From NCBI GenBank assembly GCA_964465355.1, contig CAYXJZ010000005.1:1-64000 (forward strand): a DNA stretch of 64,000 nucleotides, read 5' to 3'. The notes beneath the pieces are model-generated. The model worked only from the letters and a program-made list of their open reading frames with translations. It made no database searches and was not told where the DNA came from. The position numbers were made by a program, and so were the translations under genes. Position 1 is the first letter of the stretch; every line of letters starts with the position of its first letter. The DNA comes from JAABTL01 sp964465355 (lineage in GTDB: Bacteria > Deinococcota > Deinococci > Deinococcales > Trueperaceae). Shown one piece after another: positions 49,907 through 57,225 of this stretch.

Positions 49907-50379
49907 CCACATCCGCACATCCGGAGCTCGACCTCACGATCTCGCGGGTCATCAAGGCCCCGCGCGCAGCCTTGTGGGCGGCATGGACGAACCCGGCGAG
50001 CTTCGAGAAGTGGTGGGTGCCTGCCCCGGCGGTTTGCCGGGTCCTCGACATGGACCTACGGCCAGGTGGTGGCTTCCGCACCGAGATCAGCGAGGACGGG
50101 GGCGACTTCAAGCCGCACATGATGGGCTGCTTCCTTGCCGTCGACGCCTTCGAACGGATCGTGTTCACCGACGCGCTGGTCGGTGGCTGGCGACCGGCGG
50201 AGAACGCCTTCGTGACCGCCGTCATCACCATGAAGGACCACCCCCTCGGCACGGCGTATCTCGCCACCGCCATGCACCGGAACGCCGACGACCGCGACCA
50301 GCACGAGCGGCTCGGCTTCCACGACGGTTGGGGCGCGGTGGTCGGCCAGCTCGCCGAGCTCGTCGAGCCCAAGGCCTGA
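49903..50379 (+). CDS. SRPBCC/AHSA1-type protein, second module
   Basis: 158 residues. DLTISRVIKAPRAALWAAWT, NPASFEKWWVPAPAVCRVLD, DLRPGGGFRTEISEDGG, FKPHMMGCFLAVDAFERIVF, GTAYLATAMHRNADDRDQHE and a C-terminal helix FHDGWGAVVGQLAELV follow the AHSA1 pattern of small-molecule-binding proteins controlled by a linked ArsR. The start overlaps the ArsR stop (ATGA). Ligand unknown. Confidence 0.87.
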   Translation: MTTSAHPELDLTISRVIKAPRAALWAAWTNPASFEKWWVPAPAVCRVLDMDLRPGGGFRTEISEDGGDFKPHMMGCFLAVDAFERIVFTDALVGGWRPAENAFVTAVITMKDHPLGTAYLATAMHRNADDRDQHERLGFHDGWGAVVGQLAELVEPKA

Positions 50380-50454
50380 GCGGGCCTGGACGAGAACCGC
50401 GATGCCCGCCTTGGTCGCCGCCGACGCATCCGACTGAAGGCTCTCATCCCCCGT

Positions 50455-50469
50455 GCCGACAATGTCGGC
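50455..50469. promoter_or_regulatory. Palindrome immediately before a start codon
   Basis: GCCGACA-A-TGTCGGC is a perfect 7-bp inverted repeat with one central base, ending at the base before the ATG at 50470. It could be an operator or an RNA hairpin masking the start. No SD sequence precedes the gene. Confidence 0.45.
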
Positions 50470-51618
50470 ATGAAGCGCGAACATCTGCGGCCTGCGCCGG
50501 CTCCGTTGCTCTTGGCCCTCGCCGCCATGGCGTGGGTCTCGCCTCCGGTCTCTGCGCAGGCCCTCGATCTGACCAACCACGAGTTCCTTGTCGCGACCAT
50601 GGTCGTGGTCAGCTACGACCACTACGCCTCCCGCTGCAACCCACTGACGCCGTCCGCTGCCGAGCGGGACGAGCTGGACCGCTGGCTTGCGACGAACGCC
50701 GTCGATGGTGTGCGGGCGCGGCTGGCGGAGCTGGAGCGGGATCCGGAGCAAGCTGAGGCCCTGCGGCAGATCCGCGAGAGGGCGCAGGCGGAGTTCTCGC
50801 GGTTGGAGATCGAGCCATGCACGGCTGCGCTGCTGGTGACGCGCACGGAGGAGGCGGACCTCCGCGCCTCGGCGCCTGCCGTCCTGGCCGCGCTGAGTGC
50901 CCAAGGCCAGGCGGGGCAGACCCCTTCCACCCCACCGACCTCGGCGCAGGCCGACGCCCCGCCGACCCCCACCCACGTCGACATGTCCGCCATCGCCGAG
51001 CAGATCGACAGCTTCGGCTTCGACTACACCACGGGCTTCGGCGTCGGTGGCTTCATGACGATCGAGGTCTACCCCGTCGTGCTCTTCCACAGCGGCGACG
51101 CCCTACGCGACATCGGGCAGCTCGGCGCCATGACCAGCATCGAGGCGGCGCGGCAGGCGAGCCCGGGGGACTGGACCCAGTGGCGACGCAGCGGCGGCGA
51201 GGTGGAGCTGCAGACCTCGAACGGTGGCTGGCAGGCCCTGCCCTTCACCGCCACCTACGGCACGCTGCCGCCCGGCTTCGTCCTAGACGGGCTCTACCGC
51301 TCACTCTCCGGTGGGGGCAACGTGGCCATGGGCGGGACCTCCGTGGTCGCCGCCTGGTCCGACTACCGCTTCTTCCCGGACGGCGTGGTGATCCGCGACC
51401 AGGGGGCCGGCGGCTTCGGCGAGTTCATGGACGTCTCCGTGGCCGTGAGCAGCCTCCCGCCCAGCCAACGCGGGCGCTACGCGGTGGACGGCCTGGTCAT
51501 CCACCTGCGCTACGACGACGGCAGCGAGGAGCGCAGGATCCTGGTCACCGACCCGGATGACGACGAGGGCGTGATCTGGCTGGATGGCGTCGCCTACAGC
51601 TGGCGGTCGACGAGGTAG
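50470..51618 (+). CDS. Exported protein of unknown function
   Basis: 382 residues with a signal peptide (APAPLLLALAAMAWVSPPVSAQA). The first mature domain (about 30-150) is helical and charged, with a conserved-looking NHEFLVATMVVVSYDHYASR and a cysteine pair (SRCNPL, EIEPCTAAL). It is followed by a Pro/Thr/Ser/Ala linker (QAGQTPSTPPTSAQADAPPT). The second domain (about 180-380) is beta-rich: FGFDYTTGFGVGGFMTIEVY, GQLGAMTSIEAARQAS, LDGLYRSLSGGGNVAMGG, RYAVDGLVIHLRYDDGSEER, GVIWLDGVAYSWRSTR. The latter half recalls lipocalin-like or DUF-type calycin proteins, but I do not recognise a family. Palindrome directly upstream. Confidence 0.68.
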   Translation: MKREHLRPAPAPLLLALAAMAWVSPPVSAQALDLTNHEFLVATMVVVSYDHYASRCNPLTPSAAERDELDRWLATNAVDGVRARLAELERDPEQAEALRQIRERAQAEFSRLEIEPCTAALLVTRTEEADLRASAPAVLAALSAQGQAGQTPSTPPTSAQADAPPTPTHVDMSAIAEQIDSFGFDYTTGFGVGGFMTIEVYPVVLFHSGDALRDIGQLGAMTSIEAARQASPGDWTQWRRSGGEVELQTSNGGWQALPFTATYGTLPPGFVLDGLYRSLSGGGNVAMGGTSVVAAWSDYRFFPDGVVIRDQGAGGFGEFMDVSVAVSSLPPSQRGRYAVDGLVIHLRYDDGSEERRILVTDPDDDEGVIWLDGVAYSWRSTR

Positions 51619-51696
51619 GGATGGCGGATTCGGGCATGTGGCTTCTGGGGTTGGATGCACCCGCCGGAAGTCTCGCCAGTATGAGACATGCGATGC

Positions 51697-51721
51697 ACAT
51701 GTGTTATGGTGGAGCACATGT
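51697..51721 (+). promoter_or_regulatory. Operator-promoter of VapBC pair 2
   Basis: Two self-complementary ACATGT hexamers (51697-51702 and 51716-51721) flank TATGGT (51705-51710), the likely -10 box. The second hexamer contains the vapB ATG (51718). GGAG at 51711-51714 may also serve as SD. The symmetric pair around the promoter suits FitA/VapB autorepression. Confidence 0.55.
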
Positions 51722-51948
51722 CCAAGATGATCCAGATCCGCAACGTCCCGGACGAACTGCACCGCGAAGCCAAGGCACGAGCGGCGCGGGCTGGACTGAG
51801 CCTCTCCGACTACCTGCTGCATGAGGTTCGCCGGGTCGTCGAGGCGCCTCCGGTCGAGGAGGTGCTGGCCCGCCTGGAGGCCAGGCGGCGTCCTCCGCTG
51901 ACCGAGACGCCGGTAGAGGCGGTGCGAGCCGAGCGGGATTCGCGTTGA
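51718..51948 (+). CDS. FitA/VapB-type antitoxin, pair 2
   Basis: 76 residues from the ATG at 51718 (MSKMIQIRNVPDELHREAKA). The RHH fold continues as RAARAGLSLSDYLLHEVRRV. The tail VEEVLARLEARRRPPLTETP binds the toxin in homologues. I prefer this start over the ATG at 51688, which would place a low-complexity extension before the RHH strand. Its stop overlaps the toxin's TTG start by two bases. Confidence 0.86.
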   Translation: MSKMIQIRNVPDELHREAKARAARAGLSLSDYLLHEVRRVVEAPPVEEVLARLEARRRPPLTETPVEAVRAERDSR

Positions 51949-52346
51949 TCGTCGTCGACGCATCCGTACTCGTCGATCTGCTCCTGGGCGGAACGGGGGA
52001 GGCCGGACGGGCGCTGGCCGAGCGGTTCAGGGCCGGTGAGGTCGTCTGCGCGCCGCATCTGATCGACGCAGAGGTCGGACAGGTGCTGCGCCGTTACGTG
52101 CTGCGCGGCGATCTCCAAGCGCCGGACGTCGAGTCGCTCATCGATGCGCTGGCCGACCTGCCGGTCCAGCGGTATCCGCACACCGGCTTGCTCGGCCGCG
52201 CGTTCCAGTTGCGGGCGAACGTGACGATCTACGATGGCCTCTACCTGGCGTTGGCTGAAGTGCTGACATGTCCCTTGCTGACCGGGGATCGGGCCCTGGC
52301 TGCCGTTCCAGGCTGCAGCGCCGTCGTGGTGGTTGATCCACGCTGA
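51945..52346 (+). CDS. VapC-type PIN-domain ribonuclease toxin, pair 2
   Basis: 133 residues, start TTG at 51945. Complete PIN active site: D5 (IVVDASVLVDLLL), E43 (HLIDAEVGQVLRR), D97 (TIYDGLYLALAEVL) and D115 (LLTGDRALAAVPG). Typical ribonuclease toxin of a FitAB/VapBC system, translationally coupled to its antitoxin. No sign of decay. Confidence 0.9.
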   Translation: MIVVDASVLVDLLLGGTGEAGRALAERFRAGEVVCAPHLIDAEVGQVLRRYVLRGDLQAPDVESLIDALADLPVQRYPHTGLLGRAFQLRANVTIYDGLYLALAEVLTCPLLTGDRALAAVPGCSAVVVVDPR

Positions 52347-52428
52347 AGGGCTACGGCAGCGGTGACGGACGCGTGCGTGTCGGCGGGCACCGGCCCCGCG
52401 CCGCTCACGACAAGCTCGCGACCTGGCT

Positions 52429-53547
52429 CTACACCAACCCCCGTCTGCGCAGCCATGCACGGCTGCCCAGAGCCGCCAACCCAAGCGCCACGGCCAGCCC
52501 TCCGGCCGCCCATCGCCAGTCGGCCGGGGGCAGCAGCCCCCACAGCAGGCCAGCCACCGCAGCCACCGACAGCAACGGCAGGAAGACGGCCGCCGTCACC
52601 GCCGTCGCCCGGCTGCTCTGCATCTGCCGGTGGGCCAGCGCGGAGGCGTAGCCCCGTTGCAGGCTCTCGGTCATCCGCCGTAGGCCGCCTGCCAGCTCCA
52701 GCACCTCGAAGGCCTGGTCGGCCACGGCCAGCAGCAATCCCTTGGCCCTCTCGCCCAAGGGCGGGGGGTCGGCATGGCGCAAGGCGTTGGCGACGTCGAC
52801 CATGGGCAGCGCAGCGCGTTCGAGCAGCACCAGCTCGCGCTCCACGTCCATGACCTGCGACAGCGTCGCCGGGCCGGCCGCATCGGGCCCGTCCTCCTCC
52901 AACTCCTCCAGCGACTCGCTCAAGGCAGCCACCGCTACAAGGCCCTGCTCCACCACCAGGTCGAGAACGGTGGCGGCCAGGTGGCCGGCCCCCAGATGCC
53001 GGCTCAGGCCGCTGTCTTGGCGCAGACGTGCGCGCAGCCCTTCGATGACCGGACTGGGTTGCTCCTGGATGGTGACCAGCACCTCGCCCTGCAGCAGCAG
53101 CGTGAGCTGGTCCTGGTGCAGCGCGGCCGGTGCGTCGAAGGCGGCGGGCGACACACGGTGCACCTGCAGCCGCAGTCGCAGGTAGCCCTCGCCATGCACC
53201 ACCCGCGGTCGACCACCCACCTGAGCGATCTCCTCGAGGCACAAGGGATCGAGATGCATGGTCTGGCCGATGGCCCGCAGGGCGGCCAGATCGTGCACGC
53301 CGCTCAGGTCCAGCCAGTGCATGCGGCCGCCCGGCTCGGCCATGGCCTGCATGGCGTCCTCGATGGGCACCTCGCGCAGCTCCTCCACCCCATCGCTGCC
53401 GAAGCTGAGCAGGGTGGCGCGCACCTGGGCGTCGCGCTCTGGGCCGGTGTAGTGCAGCTCACCCGGCGCCTGACCCACCTTGGCCAGGTTGGGCGCCAGC
53501 GGCTCGCGGTGGCGGCGAAGCGGACGGTGGCGGCGGCGAAGGCTCAT
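52429..53547 (-). CDS. CorA-like magnesium transporter family protein lacking the GMN motif
   Basis: 372 residues. The cytoplasmic domain has the CorA pattern: MHWLDLSGVHDLAALRAIGQ, MHLDPLCLEEIAQVGGRPRV, TLLLQGEVLVTIQEQPSPVI, then the long stalk helix (LERAALPMVDVANALRHADP). Two C-terminal spans follow (AVFLPLLSVAAVAGLLWGLL, AAGGLAVALGLAALGSRAWL). In transporters of this family the first span ends with GMN, the selectivity filter. Here the equivalent is AGLLWGLLPP, so the motif is absent and the periplasmic loop is very short. It may transport another cation, work by efflux like ZntB-related members, or be regulatory. Last gene of a three-gene overlapping operon with MscS and DUF432. Confidence 0.82.
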   Translation of the reverse strand: MSLRRRHRPLRRHREPLAPNLAKVGQAPGELHYTGPERDAQVRATLLSFGSDGVEELREVPIEDAMQAMAEPGGRMHWLDLSGVHDLAALRAIGQTMHLDPLCLEEIAQVGGRPRVVHGEGYLRLRLQVHRVSPAAFDAPAALHQDQLTLLLQGEVLVTIQEQPSPVIEGLRARLRQDSGLSRHLGAGHLAATVLDLVVEQGLVAVAALSESLEELEEDGPDAAGPATLSQVMDVERELVLLERAALPMVDVANALRHADPPPLGERAKGLLLAVADQAFEVLELAGGLRRMTESLQRGYASALAHRQMQSSRATAVTAAVFLPLLSVAAVAGLLWGLLPPADWRWAAGGLAVALGLAALGSRAWLRRRGLV

Positions 53548-54404
53548 GCCCGCTCACCGCTCTGCGGGTCCACCAGCCGCACGCTCAGTGGCATGGCCCC
53601 TGGCTGCAAGGTGGTCTGCGGGAAGGGGATCTCGATGCCGGATGCCTCAAGCGCCTCCTTGACCTCACGGGTGATGGAGTTCTGCAAAGCCAGCAGGTTC
53701 TCGCTCTTGGCCCACAGCATGAAGGTGTAGTCGATGGAGGATGCGCCGAAGCCGCGAGAGACCAGTTGCGGCGCCGGCTCGTCGAGGCACAACGGGTTGC
53801 GGTGGGCCACCTCGAACATCGTCTGCTGCAGCTTGCCGAGGTCGGTGTCGTAGGCCACGCCGAGCACCAGGTCGAAGCGGCGCAAGGGGAAGCGGTTGAG
53901 GCTGAGGATCTCGCTCTTCACCATCGCCTCGTTGGGGATGCGCACCAGCAGGTTGTCGAAGGTGCGCAGCTTGGTCGACAACAGGTCGACCGACAGGACC
54001 TCGCCGGTGCGGCCGCCCACGGTGATGACGTCGCCCGGTTGCACAGCCCGTTCCAGGATGAGGAAGAGGCCGGAGATGAGGTTGGAGGCCGAGGTCTGCG
54101 ATGCGAAGCCGATGGCCACCGTGACGATGCCGGCTGCGCCGAGCAGCACGGTGAAGTCCATGCCGAACTGGCGCAGCGCGGAGACGACGAAGAGCGTCAT
54201 GACGCCGTAGCTGGCGAAGCGCGCCAGCATCAGCCGCTGGCCCTTCTCCAAATGACCGAGGGCGTGCATGAGGCCGAAGCGCGCCGCGCGCGACAGCAGG
54301 AAGCCGAGCAGCAGGTAGACGGCGGCCCGCAGCACGCGCGCCCAGGTGGCCGGGTCGCTGAGGACGGCCAGGACGGCCAGGCCTTGTTGGATCTCGTCGT
54401 TCAT
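53544..54404 (-). CDS. Small-conductance mechanosensitive channel (MscS family)
   Basis: 286 residues. Three membrane spans, the last being the pore helix AAGIVTVAIGFASQTSASNL. The beta domain follows with ISGLFLILERAVQPGDVITV, GGRTGEVLSVDLLSTKLRTF and NLLVRIPNEAMVKSEILSLN. The C-terminal mixed domain ends before VREVKEALEASGIEIPFPQT-like text, here ITREVKEALEASGIEIPFPQ. It releases solutes when membrane tension rises during hypo-osmotic shock. It overlaps the DUF432 gene upstream and the CorA-like gene downstream by 4 bp each, so all three are made together. Confidence 0.93.
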   Translation of the reverse strand: MNDEIQQGLAVLAVLSDPATWARVLRAAVYLLLGFLLSRAARFGLMHALGHLEKGQRLMLARFASYGVMTLFVVSALRQFGMDFTVLLGAAGIVTVAIGFASQTSASNLISGLFLILERAVQPGDVITVGGRTGEVLSVDLLSTKLRTFDNLLVRIPNEAMVKSEILSLNRFPLRRFDLVLGVAYDTDLGKLQQTMFEVAHRNPLCLDEPAPQLVSRGFGASSIDYTFMLWAKSENLLALQNSITREVKEALEASGIEIPFPQTTLQPGAMPLSVRLVDPQSGERA

Positions 54405-55330
54405 CCGTCGTCCCCTCGGAAGAAGCGGCTGAAGGCGCGCATGACGATATTGCCCACCACCGGCGTGCGCGGCGGCGCCAGCTTCTCGGCGGCCGTGAGG
54501 GTGGACATCGCCGTACCGGCCAGGGCTTGGCGATCGGTGCGCACCTCGGCGAAGTCGCCGTCGGCCTCCCTGCGGAAGAGGACGCCGTCGGTGAGCAGCC
54601 TTCCGTTGGCGTCCACGTAGAGCGAGAGCTGAGGCATGGGCACTTGCACGCGCTGCACCTGCAGCAGGTCGTCGGCGTCGTTCTGGATGCTCAGCGGTGT
54701 CACCGCCCGGTGCGGACGCAGCGGCAGGTCGGCGAAGACCAGCCGCCCGGCGGTGCGCACCGCGTAGCACAGCTCTCCCTCGCGGGTGGATGGTCCGAAC
54801 CAGGTGTCAGACGGACGATGGGTGGGCAGATCGGCCAGCAGCACCTGCTTGCCGTCGCCGCCCCGCCGCTTGCTGCCGCTGCCCTGCACCGTCAGCGCCA
54901 TCCAGGTGGGGGTGCTGATGTAGATGGTGACGCGCTCGCCGGGCGGCACCGCCAGCGAGGACTCGGGACGGATGACCACCGGTCGGGGTGCCAGCCTCGG
55001 GCTGACCAGGATGCTGTCTGGGCTGTCGGCGAAGCTGAAGCGCACCTGCGGCGCGCCATCGGGCAGTTCGGCCACGTCGACGCGGCGCGGCCACTGCCCC
55101 ACCGGCGCGTAGGCGTCCGCATCCTGTTGGTGCCACAGGCGCCAGTCGGTCCTTGAGCGCGCGGCGTAGGCCGTGCTCGGACCGGCGCGCCAGCGACCCG
55201 CCTGGCCTGGTTCGAGGCTGAGGTTGCCCCACCAACGCGGATCGGATGGACCCTGTTCGCCACCTGAGGGGGTCTCGAGCGGGGCCTCACCCGCCCGCGC
55301 CTCCTGCTCGAGCGTGGCTTCGTTCTCCAT
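54401..55330 (-). CDS. DUF432 family protein
   Basis: 309 residues, soluble, no signal peptide. After an acidic N-terminus: WWGNLSLEPGQAGRWRAGPS, TAYAARSRTDWRLWHQQD, ILVSPRLAPRPVVIRPESSL, VPPGERVTIYISTPTWMALT, TWFGPSTREGELCYAVRTAG, and LSIQNDADDLLQVQRVQVPM. I recall DUF432 genes next to mechanosensitive channel genes in other bacteria and archaea, so linkage here is probably functional. The biochemical role is unknown. TACCCT (complement of 55338-55343) lies seven bases before the ATG, marking a leaderless operon start. Confidence 0.72.
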   Translation of the reverse strand: MENEATLEQEARAGEAPLETPSGGEQGPSDPRWWGNLSLEPGQAGRWRAGPSTAYAARSRTDWRLWHQQDADAYAPVGQWPRRVDVAELPDGAPQVRFSFADSPDSILVSPRLAPRPVVIRPESSLAVPPGERVTIYISTPTWMALTVQGSGSKRRGGDGKQVLLADLPTHRPSDTWFGPSTREGELCYAVRTAGRLVFADLPLRPHRAVTPLSIQNDADDLLQVQRVQVPMPQLSLYVDANGRLLTDGVLFRREADGDFAEVRTDRQALAGTAMSTLTAAEKLAPPRTPVVGNIVMRAFSRFFRGDDG

Positions 55331-55337
55331 ACCCCAC

Positions 55338-55436
55338 AGGGTAGCCGTCAGGGGTGGCGTGTGTGCACGGGTGCCCGGTCGGCGTGGTGATGGACGACGC
55401 GGGTCACCGCTGCCGCTGAGGGCCTGTGCGTACGAT
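55338..55436. promoter_or_regulatory. Divergent leaderless promoters of the DUF432 operon and the PfkB kinase gene
   Basis: Minus strand: TACCCT at 55338-55343, seven bases before the DUF432 ATG. Plus strand: TACGAT at 55431-55436, eight bases before the PfkB ATG at 55445. The 87 bp between hold no other clear element. Confidence 0.5.
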
Positions 55437-55444
55437 GGTGGCTG

Positions 55445-56431
55445 ATGCAGCCACCGTCCGAGGCCCCCCAGGTTCGCCCCCTACTGGTGGTCGGCGACTT
55501 CGTTTGGGACGTGCTGATCCGCACGGAGACCGAGCTTCTGCGAGGCGGCGACACCTTCGGTCGGGTGGAGCTGGCGCCTGGTGGCAGCGCTGCCAACGCA
55601 GCCGTCTGGGCGCGGCGCTGTGGCCTGCCCACCCGCTTCGTCGGCAAGGTGGGCGACGACCGCTTCGCCGACCTGGCCGCCAACGAGCTGCGCGACGAGG
55701 GCGTGGAGGCCACGCTGCTGCGCGACCCGGCCCACCCCACTGGCACGGTGGCGGTGTGGATCGACGAGCACGGTCAGCGCTCCATGGTCTCGGGCAAGGG
55801 CGCCGACCACATGCTGCGGCCGGATGAGCTGCCCGAGGATTGGCTGCGCAGCGCGGCGCACCTGCACCTCTCCGCCTGGTCCTGCTTCGACGACCCGCCA
55901 CGCTCCGCCGTGCAGCGGGCGGCTGCGTTGGTCAAGGAAGCCGGCGGCACCGTGTCATTCGACCCTGGCTCCTTCCAGATGATCGAGCAGATGGGTGTGC
56001 CAGACTTCCTGCGCATGGCGCAGGCGCTGGAGCCGGTGGTGCTCTTCCCCAACGTGGACGAAGGTCGGGTGCTCTCCGGCCAGCGTGAGCCGTCGGCGAT
56101 GGTGCAGGTGCTGGCACGGCTGTTCCCCGGGGCCGTCATCGCGCTCAAGCTGGACCGCGACGGCGCGTTGCTGCTCGAACCGGACGGACGGCTGACCCCA
56201 CTGCCGAGCAGCGAGGAGCCGGCGCTTGACGCCACCGGCGCCGGCGACACCTTCGCCGGGGCCTTCCTCAGCCGCTGGTTGCGGGGCGTGCCCGCCGCCG
56301 AGGCTGGGCGCTTCGCGGTGGCGGTGTCGAACTGGGTGGTGGGGCAGGTGGGGGCGCGGCCGGCGGTGGATGGGGGATTGCGGGGGCTGTTGGGTGGGAA
56401 GGCCAAGCCAGTGGATCTGTCTCGGCCTTGA
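55445..56431 (+). CDS. PfkB-family carbohydrate kinase
   Basis: 328 residues. LLVVGDFVWDVLIRTETELL, then LAPGGSAANAAVWARRCGLP with the substrate-binding GG, RFVGKVGDDRFADLAANELR, and the PfkB signature DATGAGDTFAGAFLSRWLRG with the catalytic Asp. VVLFPNVDEGRVLSGQRE carries the NxxE-type magnesium motif in modified form (NVDE). The substrate cannot be fixed, and ribokinase-like or other sugar kinases share this plan. The start follows a leaderless -10 box. The hairpin at 56480 follows the gene. Confidence 0.9.
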   Translation: MQPPSEAPQVRPLLVVGDFVWDVLIRTETELLRGGDTFGRVELAPGGSAANAAVWARRCGLPTRFVGKVGDDRFADLAANELRDEGVEATLLRDPAHPTGTVAVWIDEHGQRSMVSGKGADHMLRPDELPEDWLRSAAHLHLSAWSCFDDPPRSAVQRAAALVKEAGGTVSFDPGSFQMIEQMGVPDFLRMAQALEPVVLFPNVDEGRVLSGQREPSAMVQVLARLFPGAVIALKLDRDGALLLEPDGRLTPLPSSEEPALDATGAGDTFAGAFLSRWLRGVPAAEAGRFAVAVSNWVVGQVGARPAVDGGLRGLLGGKAKPVDLSRP

Positions 56432-56479
56432 TCGCGCTACGGCAGGCGTTGGGTAGGCGTCTGGGTAGGTAAAAGGAAA

Positions 56480-56500
56480 CCCGGCGTCAAAGACGCCGGG
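56480..56500 (-). terminator. Intrinsic terminator (minus strand)
   Basis: CCCGGCGTC-AAA-GACGCCGGG is a perfect 9-bp stem with a 3-nt loop. On the minus strand it is followed by TTTCCTTTT, a good T-tract, so it terminates the leftward NYN/rib transcript. It may also stop the rightward PfkB message, whose stop is 48 bases before. Confidence 0.75.
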
Positions 56501-56560
56501 CGCTATGGTCGAAGTGTATCGGTCGGGCGCAGTTAGGTCAAGGTGCTCGGTACACAACGA

Positions 56561-57155
56561 TCACCACGACGGTGGTTTCCTGATGCTAGGACCGATGGTT
56601 CCGGGAAGTTGGTGTGCATACAGGTCGGCCGGACTGAGCCGATACGACCAGTGGCCCCCCACACCTTCGTCAGGGAGGGTGATCCGCCTGCTGGTCAGAC
56701 CGGATGTAGGGTTGACCAGCCCAACGGGTACCCGCGTCTTGGTGAAGGCGATGGGATAAACCAGGTCGCTGTCGTTGCTGATGACCACATCAGCGTCGAC
56801 TGCAGCGGTCAGCACATCGATCAGTAGGTGCGAAGCGAGGTTCACATCCGATCCCTTCTCCTCCCGGCGAGCCACAGAGGCCATAGCTGATGCGGGTGGC
56901 GGAGCCAGAACTCCTCAGGGCTCTCAGGTAGACATCTTGCTTTCTTTGCGCGTCCGGATCGTCGGCGCCACTGACGCGGGCAGTGCAATAGGTGACGCTC
57001 TCGACGACGGCCTGAGTCCAGGGGGCTCGCTGGGCGACAAGGGTCTTGGCCAAGCCCAAGAGATCCAACCATCTCCAACCTTGAGTTGATCGCCCGCATT
57101 GGCCCCGGGCGCCGTAGTACACGTTGAAGCCATCCACGTAGACGCCGACCTTCAC
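56561..57155 (-). pseudogene. Broken NYN-domain (LabA/DUF88-type, PIN-like) ribonuclease gene
   Basis: The N-terminal half reads from the ATG at 57155: VGVYVDGFNVYYGARGQCGR, SYCTAR-like TYCTARVSGADDPDAQRK, QDVYLRALRSSGSATRISYG. The C-terminal half is in another frame from about 56884: VARREEKGSDVNLASHLLID, VDADVVISNDSDLVYPIAF, VPVGLVNPTSGLTSR, GVGGHWSYRLSPADLYAHQL, ending KPPSW at 56561. In intact relatives about 45-50 residues separate ISYG from the EEKGSDVN block, so an internal deletion with loss of frame has occurred here. Both acidic motifs (DGFN and SNDSDL) survive but on different frames. The homologues are RNA nucleases of the PIN-like class. Very likely non-functional. Confidence 0.75.
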
Positions 57156-57225
57156 GCCTGAACTCTAGGAAGCTCGGCCATGATCGTGCGCGGCGAACTT
57201 GGCTCGAGCCAAGACATCCTGGGCC

